A DNA stretch of 8,290 bases from CAZCZU01 sp964503475 (lineage in GTDB: Bacteria > Pseudomonadota > Zetaproteobacteria > Mariprofundales > Mariprofundaceae). The DNA is taken from the NCBI GenBank assembly GCA_964503475.1, contig CAZCZU010000065.1, positions 1 through 8,290 on the forward strand, read 5' to 3'. The notes beneath the pieces were generated by a model, which saw only the letters and a program-made list of their open reading frames with translations, had not been told where the DNA came from and searched no databases. Below, piece after piece: positions 1-6,173 of this stretch. Position 1 is the first letter of the stretch, and each line of letters begins with the position of its first letter. Position numbers and translations under genes: made by a program.

Positions 1-139
1 CGAGATAGCCGAGATTGAGCGACATGGAGAGCGCATCACCGCCGGTTTCGCCCAGGGTGGTGGCCAGAATCTTGATGACCCAGAAGAGCAGAGTGACTTC
101 CGGAACCTTGCTGAGAATGTGCTGCTGCTGTTGATTCAT
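1..139 (-). CDS. COG4705-type integral membrane protein, N-terminal fragment (runs off the left edge)
   Basis: This is the start of a minus-strand gene; only the first 46 codons lie in the window. The start is ATG at 139-137, preceded on the minus strand by AGGAG (152-148) with an 8-nt spacing, which is a good ribosome binding site. After a short Gln-rich leader the protein reads SKVPEVTLLFWVIKILATT followed by LGETGGD. That segment matches my memory of the COG4705 'uncharacterized membrane-anchored protein' family, which carries DUF347-type repeats of paired membrane helices with a conserved Trp and a G-E pair. The visible part should be the first membrane helix. The family has no firmly assigned function, so I give none. 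The gene is separated from the upstream M48 operon by the repeat cluster and probably has its own promoter. Confidence 0.75.
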   Translation of the reverse strand, partial: MNQQQQHILSKVPEVTLLFWVIKILATTLGETGGDALSMSLNLGYL

Positions 140-290
140 GACGATTGCTCCTGATGCCCGGGAAGAGGCGAACGGGTTCAATCCATCATGTGCTGCTGAA
201 CGGAAACTGAATGCACCGGCTCCAGATCTGGAGTGAATGCGATAATTTCACTACGCAGCTGTGCCGGGTTTCATGTCATTCTCTTCCATC
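140..290 (-). promoter_or_regulatory. Leader/promoter region of the COG4705 gene with a perfect 14-bp palindrome
   Basis: This non-coding stretch lies directly upstream of the minus-strand COG4705 gene. It contains the perfect palindrome CTCCAGATCTGGAG at 220-233, about 80 bp upstream of the start codon. A perfect even-length palindrome of this size in a promoter area is the usual shape of a dimeric regulator's operator. I could not find a convincing pair of -35 and -10 boxes around it; the nearest A+T-rich patch is at 240-250. The operator reading is an inference from symmetry and position only. Confidence 0.3.
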
Positions 291-497
291 CATGGACGGG
301 TGGCGGGCCGGCGATTTGCCGGCCCGTAAGCGCAGCAGGACATGTGCCTGCGTAGCGATTCAAGCAAAAGGCAGGACAAAAGGGCAGGAAAGCCGTTTGG
401 ACGGCCGCAGGCCGCCCGAAGGGTGAGGGTCACGGATGGCCCGAATCAACCTTTTGCGCGCCACACAAATGGCGCTGGAACAGTGGCGCCCTCCACC
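291..497. repeat. 207-bp tandem repeat, copy 1
   Basis: This is the first of two near-identical tandem units with a period of exactly 207 bp (the landmark CATGGACGGG recurs at 291, 498 and 705). The unit holds several short inverted repeats: CGGGCCGGC/GCCGGCCCG around a GATTT loop (304-326), GCAGG/CCTGC, GCCGT/ACGGC overlapping an alternative CGGCC/GGCCG pairing, and GCGCCA/TGGCGC (458-463 with 470-475). A hairpin at the junction, CCATCC/GGGTGG, contains one T-G wobble relative to CCACCC/GGGTGG in the other copies. Short open frames recur in the units because 207 is divisible by three; they have no ribosome binding sites and look non-coding. I do not recognise the repeat as a named family. 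Confidence 0.9.
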
Positions 498-704
498 CAT
501 GGACGGGTGGCGGGCCGGCGATTTGCCGGCCCGTAAGCGCAGCAGGACATGTGCCTGCGTAGCGATTCAAGCAAAAGGCAGGACAAAAGGGCAGGAAAGC
601 CGTTTGGACGGCCGCAGGCCGCCCGAAGGGTGAGGGTCACGGATGGCCCGACTCAACCTTTTGCGCGACACACAAATGGCGCTGAACAGTGGCGTTCCTC
701 CACC
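498..704. repeat. 207-bp tandem repeat, copy 2
   Basis: This second full unit differs from copy 1 at only a handful of positions, all in the last 60 bp, including a one-base loss balanced by a one-base gain. Its hairpins are CCACCC/GGGTGG (493-498 with 505-510, spanning the junction), CGGGCCGGC/GCCGGCCCG (511-519 with 525-533) and GCAGG/CCTGC (542-546 with 554-558). The terminal GCGCCA/TGGCGC stem of copy 1 carries a single mismatch here. Near identity implies recent duplication or gene conversion between the units. Confidence 0.9.
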
Positions 705-812
705 CATGGACGGGTGGCGGGCCGGCGATTTGCCGGCCTGTAAGCGCAGCAGGACATGCGCCTGCGTAGCGATTCAAGCAAAAGGCAGGATGCCTTTTGC
801 GCTCCACACAAG
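705..812. repeat. Truncated third copy of the 207-bp repeat with an internal deletion
   Basis: Positions 705-790 match the first 86 bp of the unit, and 793-811 match its CCTTTTGCGC...CCACACAA segment. About 73 bp of the unit between these are missing and replaced by TG. The deletion removes the central hairpins and the GGTGAGGGTCACGG stretch. The 9-bp stem at 718-740 is kept, with one C-to-T change that leaves a G-T wobble pair. The copy ends one base before the stop codon of the M48 protease gene (813-815), so no other spacer separates gene and repeat. Confidence 0.85.
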
Positions 813-2264
813 TCAGTGCACGATCTTGATCAGCGTGTCCGGCTTCGGCGTCTTGTCGGCATCCATGCCATTCAGGATCGCCAGGCGATCGGCCGTGAAG
901 CGGCCGAGCACGTGGTCTTCGGCACCGGCCAGTCGCTGCCAGGAGTCACCCCGCTTCCAGATATAGAGATGGATGCGCGGCACATCGCCGTCGCGTTTCT
1001 TGTTGTAGTTGCGCACCGAATTGCGGATGGTGGCGAACGTCTTCAGGTAGGGCTCGTAGGCATCGCGTTTGGCCCACATCAGCATGATGAAGGCCTTCGG
1101 GCCATCGAGCCATACCGTGGCATCGACCGCTGCCTTGCTGATGTGCGGGGCACTGACCATCACCAGGCTGCGTGCTGCCGGATGGCCATCGACGGTGATA
1201 TGGCTGACCGGGCCCATGCGCCGCTCGGGGAAAAGGGTTTTCAGTACCTCTTCGGCCGTGCGTCGTTTCTGCAGCTCCTTCATGGAGAGGCGGAAGTAGA
1301 CATCCTTTTTGCGCATGCGCGCTTCCAGTGCCTGCGGCGTGTTATTCAGTACCCAGTTGTCGGGGAACTCAAGCTGGATACCGAGCACCGGATGAATGAA
1401 GCGCTGGCCGATGATGGCGCCCTCTTCGGGGTTGTCGCCGACCGGATAACCGTTGATGGCATTCAGCAGTTCGGCATGGCCGATCTCGGCATGGGCCGGA
1501 TTCTGAATGGATGCCTCTTTGGCAATGGTCTCCTCGATGCGCTTCTTGGTCTCCGGATGGCTGGCGAAGGCACCGTGGTACTCCTCGACCTTGTCGCCGG
1601 CATCGGTCTTCTCTTTTTTATTCAACTTCTCCAGCCGCTCCAGCGTACGCAGCAGGTGGGTGGTGGCATGCACGTCGTAGCCTGCCCGGGCGATGTAGCG
1701 CAGCGACAGTCGATCCGCCTGCAGCTCCTGTTCGCGGCCGTAGCCCTGAATGGCGATGGCGGCCAGAAGATCGGTAATATTGAAGGCGGCGGTCGGCACA
1801 CCGGTAAAGATGGCTACGGCTGTCATGCCGATGCGGTAGCCCTGCGCCTGTGTGTAGCGCTGTACGGCATGGCGGGCCGTGACGTGGCCGATCTCATGCC
1901 CCAGTACGGCCGCCAGCTCCGCCTCGCTGTTGAGGTAGGAGATCAGGCCACGGTGGATGTAGATGTAGCCGCCGGGCAGGGCGAAGGCGTTGACGGTACC
2001 ATCGTCGACGACATGGAAACGGTAGAAGAGATCCTTGCGATCGGCCGTCCGGGCCACGCGCTGGCCGACCCTGTTGACGTAGATGGCAAGCGGGTCGCTG
2101 TCGGGCAGCAGCTTCATCTGCTTCTCGACCATGGCGGCCATCCGCTGGCCCAGTTGCAGCTCATCCTTTTCGCTCATCAGCACGAAATCGGAACTCTTGG
2201 TGGCCGGATTGGTGGCGCAGCCACCCAGCACCAGCAGGATCATGACAGCAAACAGCCGTTTCAC
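813..2264 (-). CDS. M48-family zinc metallopeptidase, outer-membrane-type lipoprotein
   Basis: This 483-residue protein is predicted to be an exported lipoprotein protease of the BepA/LoiP type, which takes part in quality control of outer-membrane proteins. The N-terminus MKRLFAVMILLVLGGC is a signal peptide ending in a lipobox with Cys16. The zinc site is HEIGH at 123-127, and Glu180 in the downstream ExxAD motif is the likely third ligand. NAFALPGG (92-99) and ASHP (234-237) are also typical. The C-terminal part (from about 290) is not an obvious TPR domain as in BepA; it resembles no domain I can name. Translation begins at GTG 2264, with GGAGG 10 nt upstream, and the start overlaps the nuclease gene's stop codon by 4 nt (GTGA), which implies translational coupling. 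Assignment to M48 is secure; equivalence to BepA is not. Confidence 0.93.
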   Translation of the reverse strand: MKRLFAVMILLVLGGCATNPATKSSDFVLMSEKDELQLGQRMAAMVEKQMKLLPDSDPLAIYVNRVGQRVARTADRKDLFYRFHVVDDGTVNAFALPGGYIYIHRGLISYLNSEAELAAVLGHEIGHVTARHAVQRYTQAQGYRIGMTAVAIFTGVPTAAFNITDLLAAIAIQGYGREQELQADRLSLRYIARAGYDVHATTHLLRTLERLEKLNKKEKTDAGDKVEEYHGAFASHPETKKRIEETIAKEASIQNPAHAEIGHAELLNAINGYPVGDNPEEGAIIGQRFIHPVLGIQLEFPDNWVLNNTPQALEARMRKKDVYFRLSMKELQKRRTAEEVLKTLFPERRMGPVSHITVDGHPAARSLVMVSAPHISKAAVDATVWLDGPKAFIMLMWAKRDAYEPYLKTFATIRNSVRNYNKKRDGDVPRIHLYIWKRGDSWQRLAGAEDHVLGRFTADRLAILNGMDADKTPKPDTLIKIVH

Positions 2265-3040
2265 GGTTCTTCTACCTCCAGGTCGGTCGGTGCGTGCAGG
2301 GCGAGGAAGAGTCGGCCTGCACTGGAGATGCGAATCTTGCCACGAACAGTGACAACCTGTCCTGAACGGAGTCTTAAACCTTTTTTATACCACTGCCGGT
2401 ATTTGCGCGGCACCGAGATATTCAGCTTGGCCAGCTTGAAGCGCCAGCCGTGGCGGTCGAGGCTCTTGACCGTGCCGTGTACGACCCGGAACTCACCGAT
2501 ATGGCGGCGCGATACATCCTTCGCGGTCAGTACCTCAAAACGGTCGTGACTCCAGATGCCGCGTCTTGCCCTGCGTGCCTGCAACTCTTCGGCATGCAGT
2601 GCTTTGCTCCAGCGCAGATTGGGTACGAAGGTGTACACGTGGGCATAGCCCTCGCGCACCATCAGGCCGTTCACCCAGCGGCCGTCGCGCAGCCATACCT
2701 GAGCCAGCAGACGGCCGTAGCGATCCCGCTTTTCGGTATCGAAGCTGAGGCGCAGGCGCTGGCCTTCGATCAGGTGTTTCAGGGCGGAGGCGGCCTTCTC
2801 TCCCCAGGGTTCGGCCGGCGAGTCGCCATGGGCGATCTCGGGGGTGTTGATGCCGAGCAGGCGCACTTTCTCGCCACGCCGGGTTTCGAAGGTGTCGCCA
2901 TCGTAGACCCGGGCGACGCTGACCCAGCGCTGTTCGCTGATCATCGACAGTGTGCCGGCATGGGCCGGCGCCATTGCTGCCAGTAGCGGCAGCAGGGCAA
3001 GGAGCAGGAAAGGGAGATCTGGCCTAGGTGACGTTCTCAT
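2261..3040 (-). CDS. Exported thermonuclease (staphylococcal nuclease-like, SNase) family protein
   Basis: This 259-residue protein is predicted to be a calcium-dependent, secreted or periplasmic nucleic-acid phosphodiesterase. Residues 1-28 form a signal peptide (a Leu/Ala-rich core ending in AHA). The SNase fold follows at about 40-165 with VYDGDT (45-50), RLLGINTPE (60-68) and DRYGR (106-110). By comparison with S. aureus nuclease the catalytic Arg60, Glu68 and Arg110 and the metal Asp47 are present; the usual Asp before Thr-Pro-Glu is Asn65, a variant common in the family. About 95 further residues form a basic C-terminal extension (FRVVHGTVKS... onward) that looks like an OB-type or related β domain. 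I chose ATG 3040 because it gives a clean signal peptide; a TTG at 3055 adds five residues. It overlaps the receiver gene by 17 bp and the protease gene by 4 bp. No clear ribosome binding site is seen. Confidence 0.9.
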   Translation of the reverse strand: MRTSPRPDLPFLLLALLPLLAAMAPAHAGTLSMISEQRWVSVARVYDGDTFETRRGEKVRLLGINTPEIAHGDSPAEPWGEKAASALKHLIEGQRLRLSFDTEKRDRYGRLLAQVWLRDGRWVNGLMVREGYAHVYTFVPNLRWSKALHAEELQARRARRGIWSHDRFEVLTAKDVSRRHIGEFRVVHGTVKSLDRHGWRFKLAKLNISVPRKYRQWYKKGLRLRSGQVVTVRGKIRISSAGRLFLALHAPTDLEVEEP

Positions 3041-3410
3041 GCAGCATCTGGCCAATCAGCGTCACAAACGCGTCGAGGTCGTAGGGCTTGCCGATCAGCT
3101 TGATCTTCTCTTTTTGGTTCATGCGGGCCAGGTGGGCATCCCGGTCGTGGCCGGTCACGAGGATGACGGGAAGGTTCGGCTCCAGTTCCAGAATCCGGTT
3201 GCTCAGGGTGACTCCGTCCATGGTCGGCATGACGATGTCGGAGATCAGCATGGCGATCTCCTGGCGGTGCTGATCGAAAAGCTGCAGTGCCTTGTCGCCA
3301 CTGTCGGTTTCGTAAACGCGGTAGCCGAGCCTGTGCAGAATCTTGCTGGTGGCCTGGCGAACCAGTGTATGGTCATCGACCAGCAGGATGGCTTGCTCAT
3401 GTGACGGCAT
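3024..3410 (-). CDS. Single-domain response regulator (CheY-like receiver)
   Basis: This 128-residue protein consists only of a receiver domain. The acidic pair is Asp12-Asp13, the phosphoacceptor is Asp58 in LISDIVMPTMDG, the switch Thr is Thr86 in LVTGHD, and the conserved Lys is Lys108 in GKPY. It has no output domain, so it must signal by protein contact or phosphotransfer. Its sequence style (LLVDD, VMPTMDG, GKPY) resembles the receiver domains attached to hybrid histidine kinases. The start ATG 3410 has GGGGAG about 6 nt upstream. It follows the dihydroorotate dehydrogenase gene by 60 bp and overlaps the nuclease gene, so it is probably co-transcribed with both. No cognate kinase is in the window. 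Confidence 0.92.
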   Translation of the reverse strand: MPSHEQAILLVDDHTLVRQATSKILHRLGYRVYETDSGDKALQLFDQHRQEIAMLISDIVMPTMDGVTLSNRILELEPNLPVILVTGHDRDAHLARMNQKEKIKLIGKPYDLDAFVTLIGQMLHENVT

Positions 3411-3470
3411 GGTATTCTCCCCTTCGGTTCGCAGCCGGTCGTATGGCAGGTGCGGAGTGTCGCGTCCGGG

Positions 3471-4409
3471 CTATCCGGCCGGCTGCAGGCTCCCGATCAG
3501 ATCACCATAGCGCTCCATGCCGTGGCGCTCAAGGTAGGCCTCCAGGCCGTCGAGAACCTTGCGGCAGAGCAGGGGATCGTAGAAGAGACCGGTGCCGAGC
3601 CCGATGGCAGTGGAGCCGACGATGGCGAACTCGATGGCATCTTTCGCTTCGCTGATACCGCCCTGGCCGAGGATGGGGATGCCGTGTTGGGCGGCCACGG
3701 CCTGCGTCTGATGAATCTTCCACAGGGCGACCGGCTTGATGGCGGGGCCCGACAGGCCACCGGAGACATTGCCGATGACAGGCTGGCGCTTGTCGATATC
3801 GACGGCCATGCCGACCAGGGTGTTGATCACCGAGAGGCCGTCCGTACCCGCCTCGATGCAGAGGCGTGCCGTTTCAGCGATGTCGGCATTGTTGGGTGAA
3901 AGCTTGGTGATCAGCGGCTTGGAAGTGGCCGCGCGCATCGCCTCGACCACCTTGGCGGCCATGCAGGGATCGTTGCCGAAATGGACACCGCCCGCCTTGA
4001 CGTTGGGGCAGGAGATATTGATCTCAATGGCGGTGACCGGCGAGTCGTCGAACAGGCGGGCCACCTCGGCATACTCATCCAGCGAGGAGCCGTTGGCATT
4101 GGCCCAGAACTGGGTCTCGTCATGCGGCAGGTGCGGCAGCACCTCATCGATGACATAGCGGGCACCCGGATTCTGCAGGCCGATGGCGTTGAGCATGCCG
4201 GAAGGGGTCTCGTAGACGCGGTGCGGGGCATTGCCCATGCGCGGTTCCAGCGTCGTGCCCTTGAGAATCACGGCACCGACATCGGCATTGGAGAAGCCCT
4301 CCACGCGGGTGTACTCCTCGCCGAACCCGACACAGCCTGACAGCAGCACGATCGGTGTCTGCAGCTTCAGTCCGGCGAATTCAGTGGAGAGATCGGGGCG
4401 TGTACTCAT
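3471..4409 (-). CDS. pyrD: Dihydroorotate dehydrogenase, class 1B catalytic subunit
   Basis: This 312-residue flavoenzyme oxidises dihydroorotate to orotate, the fourth step of de novo pyrimidine synthesis, in the cytoplasm. Class 1B features are clear: SGCVGFGEEY (24-33), ILKGTTLEPRMGN (48-60), GMLNAIGLQNPG (71-82), the catalytic Cys134 in NISCPNVK, ITKLSPN (167-173), INTLVGMAVD (195-204) and NVSGGLSGPAIKPVAL (214-229). It aligns along its full length, from memory, with the Lactococcus PyrDB protein. Class 1B enzymes normally pair with the PyrK iron-sulfur/FAD subunit to reduce NAD; no pyrK is in this window. The start ATG 4409 has a modest AGGA about 9 nt upstream. It is first in the minus-strand cluster; the promoter should lie in 4410-4510. 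Confidence 0.95.
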   Translation of the reverse strand: MSTRPDLSTEFAGLKLQTPIVLLSGCVGFGEEYTRVEGFSNADVGAVILKGTTLEPRMGNAPHRVYETPSGMLNAIGLQNPGARYVIDEVLPHLPHDETQFWANANGSSLDEYAEVARLFDDSPVTAIEINISCPNVKAGGVHFGNDPCMAAKVVEAMRAATSKPLITKLSPNNADIAETARLCIEAGTDGLSVINTLVGMAVDIDKRQPVIGNVSGGLSGPAIKPVALWKIHQTQAVAAQHGIPILGQGGISEAKDAIEFAIVGSTAIGLGTGLFYDPLLCRKVLDGLEAYLERHGMERYGDLIGSLQPAG

Positions 4410-4466
4410 GGTCCGGCATCCTATCCCGCTTTCGTAGCGAACGCCACGCGGTGGAGGAGGGGGCGA

Positions 4467-4515
4467 TTGGTGATGAGAAGCCGAGAGTCACCAGTCACCA
4501 TTTTCCGTCTACAAT
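4467..4515 (+). promoter_or_regulatory. Candidate promoter of the SYLF gene with TGGTGA/TCACCA symmetry
   Basis: A good -10 hexamer, TACAAT, lies at 4510-4515, 30 bp before the start codon, with GGAGG at 4529-4533 as the ribosome binding site. No TTGACA-like -35 box stands 16-18 bp upstream. That position instead holds two direct AGTCACC copies (4486-4492 and 4493-4499). Their TCACCA parts are inverted relative to TGGTGA at 4468-4473. This could be a binding site for an activator that replaces the -35 contact, but that is an inference from the layout. The divergent dihydroorotate dehydrogenase gene shares this region. Confidence 0.35.
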
Positions 4516-4539
4516 CCGGTAGAGACATGGAGGTGTATC

Positions 4540-5226
4540 ATGCGCAAAGGAATCTGGATCGTTGCGGCCCTGCTGGCGATGGCATTGCCGGCACAGGCGG
4601 CCGAAGTGAGCAAGGCCAAGGCGGTGGCCAAGGTGGACGAGGCCAATGCCGTGATCAGCGAGATTATGGCCACGCCGGACAAGTCCATTCCCGAGGATCT
4701 GTTCGGCAAGGTATCCGCCATCGCCATCTTTCCCGGTGTCATCAAGGCCGGCTTCGTGGTCGGCGGCAAATACGGGCGCGGTGTGATCCTGCATTACGAT
4801 CGCAAGGCACATCGCTGGTCGCCCCCCGCCTTCTATTCGATCGGGGCCGGCTCCGTGGGCTGGCAGATCGGGGCGCAATCCACCGATCTGATTCTGCTGA
4901 TCCGGCATGAGCGTGGCCTGAAGGCACTGCTCGACAATGAGGTGACGCTGGGGGCCGATGCCTCGGTGGCGGCGGGGCCGGTGGGGCGCGATGCCTCGGC
5001 CGGGGTCGATGCCAGCATGAAGACGGAGATCTGGTCCTACTCGCGTAGCCGCGGGCTGTTTGCCGGCCTGTCGCTGGAGGGGGCCAAGATCAATGTTCTC
5101 AAGGACTACAACAAGGCCTATTACGGCAAGTCGGTGAAACCGTTCGATATTCTCTATGCTGGCAAGGTGGGCGTGCCGAAATCGGCCAGGAACCTCGCTG
5201 CGACCTTGAAGAAACACAGCAAGTGA
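4540..5226 (+). CDS. Exported SYLF-domain (Ysc84-like, lipid-binding) protein
   Basis: This 228-residue protein is predicted to be periplasmic. Residues 1-21 (MRKGIWIVAALLAMALPAQAA) form a signal peptide. The SYLF domain fills the rest. Its hallmark is AIAIFPGVIKAGFVVGGKYG at about residues 61-80, followed by the RGVIL, WSPPAFYSIGAGSVGWQIGAQSTDLILLI and YSRSRGLFAGLSLEGA blocks. In eukaryotes SYLF domains bind phosphoinositides and actin; bacterial exported members are poorly understood and are presumed to bind lipid or membrane. ATG 4540 has GGAGG 6 nt upstream. The gene is monocistronic: divergent from the dihydroorotate dehydrogenase gene and closed by a strong terminator. Family assignment is firm; the cellular role is unknown. 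Confidence 0.93.
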   Translation: MRKGIWIVAALLAMALPAQAAEVSKAKAVAKVDEANAVISEIMATPDKSIPEDLFGKVSAIAIFPGVIKAGFVVGGKYGRGVILHYDRKAHRWSPPAFYSIGAGSVGWQIGAQSTDLILLIRHERGLKALLDNEVTLGADASVAAGPVGRDASAGVDASMKTEIWSYSRSRGLFAGLSLEGAKINVLKDYNKAYYGKSVKPFDILYAGKVGVPKSARNLAATLKKHSK

Positions 5227-5230
5227 TCGT

Positions 5231-5262
5231 AAACCGGGGGCCTTTGAGCCCCCGGTTTTGTT
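5231..5262 (+). terminator. Rho-independent terminator after the SYLF gene
   Basis: A perfect stem AACCGGGGGC/GCCCCCGGTT (5232-5241 with 5248-5257) closes a 6-nt CTTTGA loop and is followed by TTTTGTTTT. It lies 5 bp after the SYLF stop codon. On the minus strand only three Ts follow the stem, so it would end the convergent SDR transcript less efficiently. Confidence 0.93.
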
Positions 5263-5269
5263 TTACGGC

Positions 5270-6010
5270 TCAGTTGAGGGTGTTGCCCTCGCTCATAAGT
5301 TCGCCGGCCTTCAGCGTCTGGCCGCGCAGCTCTTTCGATGCATCGGATAGCAGATGCATGTAGGCCGGGACGACGGTATCGGCTTTCGGCATCGTCTTGG
5401 GAAGAATGCCGGGGTAGGCGCGCTTGAAGAGCTCGGTGCGCACCCGGCCGGGGTTCAGGGTGTTGAAGCGGTAGGGCTTCTGGTGATGTTCCGCCTGCCA
5501 CATCGCCGCACTGTAGCCCAGCGCGCGCTTGGCCATGCCATAGCCGTGCCAGTTGGGCTGATCCTCGTCAATCATGTCGCAGGTGGTGAAGATCACCGAG
5601 GCAGCCTCGGCGCGCTTGAGCAGCGGAAACATGCTCTGGGTCAGGATGTTCGGGGCAGTCAGGTTGATGTCGATCATCTTGCGGAAATCCTTCGTCTCCA
5701 CGTACTGCATCGGGGTGCAGCGGCTCAGGGCACCGGCACAGTGCACCAGTCCGTCCATGTGCGGAATCTGATCCTTCAGAGCCAGGAAGAGCTTGTCGTA
5801 GTTGTCGAATTTGAGCAGGTCGAACGGAATGCAGAGGCAGCGGCCCCCTTGAGCCTCGATCTGTTCCAGCGTCTGCTCCAGGCCATGCTCCTCGCGATCC
5901 AGCGCCACGACATTGGCGCCCTCGGCCCCTGCGGCAATGGCCACAGCCTGGCCGATACCGTTGGCGGCACCGGTTACCATGATGATGCGATCCTGCAGCG
6001 ATTTACCCAT
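5270..6010 (-). CDS. YciK-like SDR-family oxidoreductase with Ser-to-Cys at the catalytic position
   Basis: This 246-residue protein is a classical-length short-chain dehydrogenase/reductase, expected to bind NAD(P)H in the cytoplasm. The nucleotide motif TGAANGIG is at 13-20, the tetrad Asn is Asn116 in INLTAP, and the YxxxK pair is Tyr157/Lys161 in YGMAK. The overall pattern, with NW-x-YxxxK, an NPG-x-RT segment (LNPGRVRT) and a late PxYxxLxSD block, recalls E. coli YciK, whose substrate is not settled. Two positions are unusual. The residue 13 before the Tyr, normally Ser, is Cys144 (FTTCDMID). The NNAG motif is HCAG (90-93). Whether it is still a reductase is therefore uncertain. ATG 6010 has GAGGGGG about 6 nt upstream. 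It converges on the SYLF gene and diverges from ettA. Confidence 0.9.
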   Translation of the reverse strand: MGKSLQDRIIMVTGAANGIGQAVAIAAGAEGANVVALDREEHGLEQTLEQIEAQGGRCLCIPFDLLKFDNYDKLFLALKDQIPHMDGLVHCAGALSRCTPMQYVETKDFRKMIDINLTAPNILTQSMFPLLKRAEAASVIFTTCDMIDEDQPNWHGYGMAKRALGYSAAMWQAEHHQKPYRFNTLNPGRVRTELFKRAYPGILPKTMPKADTVVPAYMHLLSDASKELRGQTLKAGELMSEGNTLN

Positions 6011-6173
6011 GAACGTTCCCCCTCAAAATCAGAGTTCGCAACGATAGCAGTCCGATCAGCGTCGCGCGATGCCTTGCAAAAGATGGGAATTGGCAGGCAG
6101 CGTTGCATTGTATGGCAGCGGCGCAGGCCCTAGGCTGCCGTCTTTCGTATTAATGGCGCCAGGAGGTTTGAAC
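6011..6173. promoter_or_regulatory. Divergent intergenic region between the SDR gene and ettA
   Basis: This 163-bp gap must hold the promoters of both divergent genes. AGGAGG at 6161-6166, 7 nt before GTG 6174, is an excellent ribosome binding site and fixes the ettA start. A possible -10 element for ettA, TATTAAT (6148-6154), would leave a short leader, but I see no matching -35 box. No operator-like symmetry stands out. Confidence 0.4.

Noticed and set aside
450..460. CCTTTTGCGCG shared between the 207-bp repeat and the loop of the attC site (7936-7946), hinting at common origin
   Set aside because: An 11-base match of this composition is expected by chance in a window this size, and the 207-bp units lack the RYYYAAC and GTTRRRY cores required for attC sites.
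211..640. Repeated small open frames sharing the same C-terminal sequence (MDGWRAGDLPARKR... on the plus strand, TLTLRAACGRPN... on the minus)
   Set aside because: They recur only because the repeat period is divisible by three. Neither strand shows a ribosome binding site, and the frames run straight through the hairpins. Treated as non-coding repeat.
291..812. CRISPR array
   Set aside because: The whole 207-bp unit is repeated, with no short repeat alternating with unique spacers and no cas genes.
756..2549. A 597-codon plus-strand open frame opposite the M48 protease and nuclease genes
   Set aside because: It lies antisense to two genes with clear catalytic motifs and ribosome binding sites, has no recognisable domain, and starts inside a repeat. 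It is a by-product of G+C-rich codon use.
3041..3055. TTG start at 3055 for the nuclease
   Set aside because: It adds MARCC before a signal peptide that is complete from ATG 3040, and TTG is the rarer choice; neither has a strong ribosome binding site, so it remains a minor alternative.
6069..6173. Upstream start for EttA at ATG 6069 adding 35 residues
   Set aside because: The added residues have no counterpart in EttA proteins, and AGGAGG before GTG 6174 gives the expected N-terminus.
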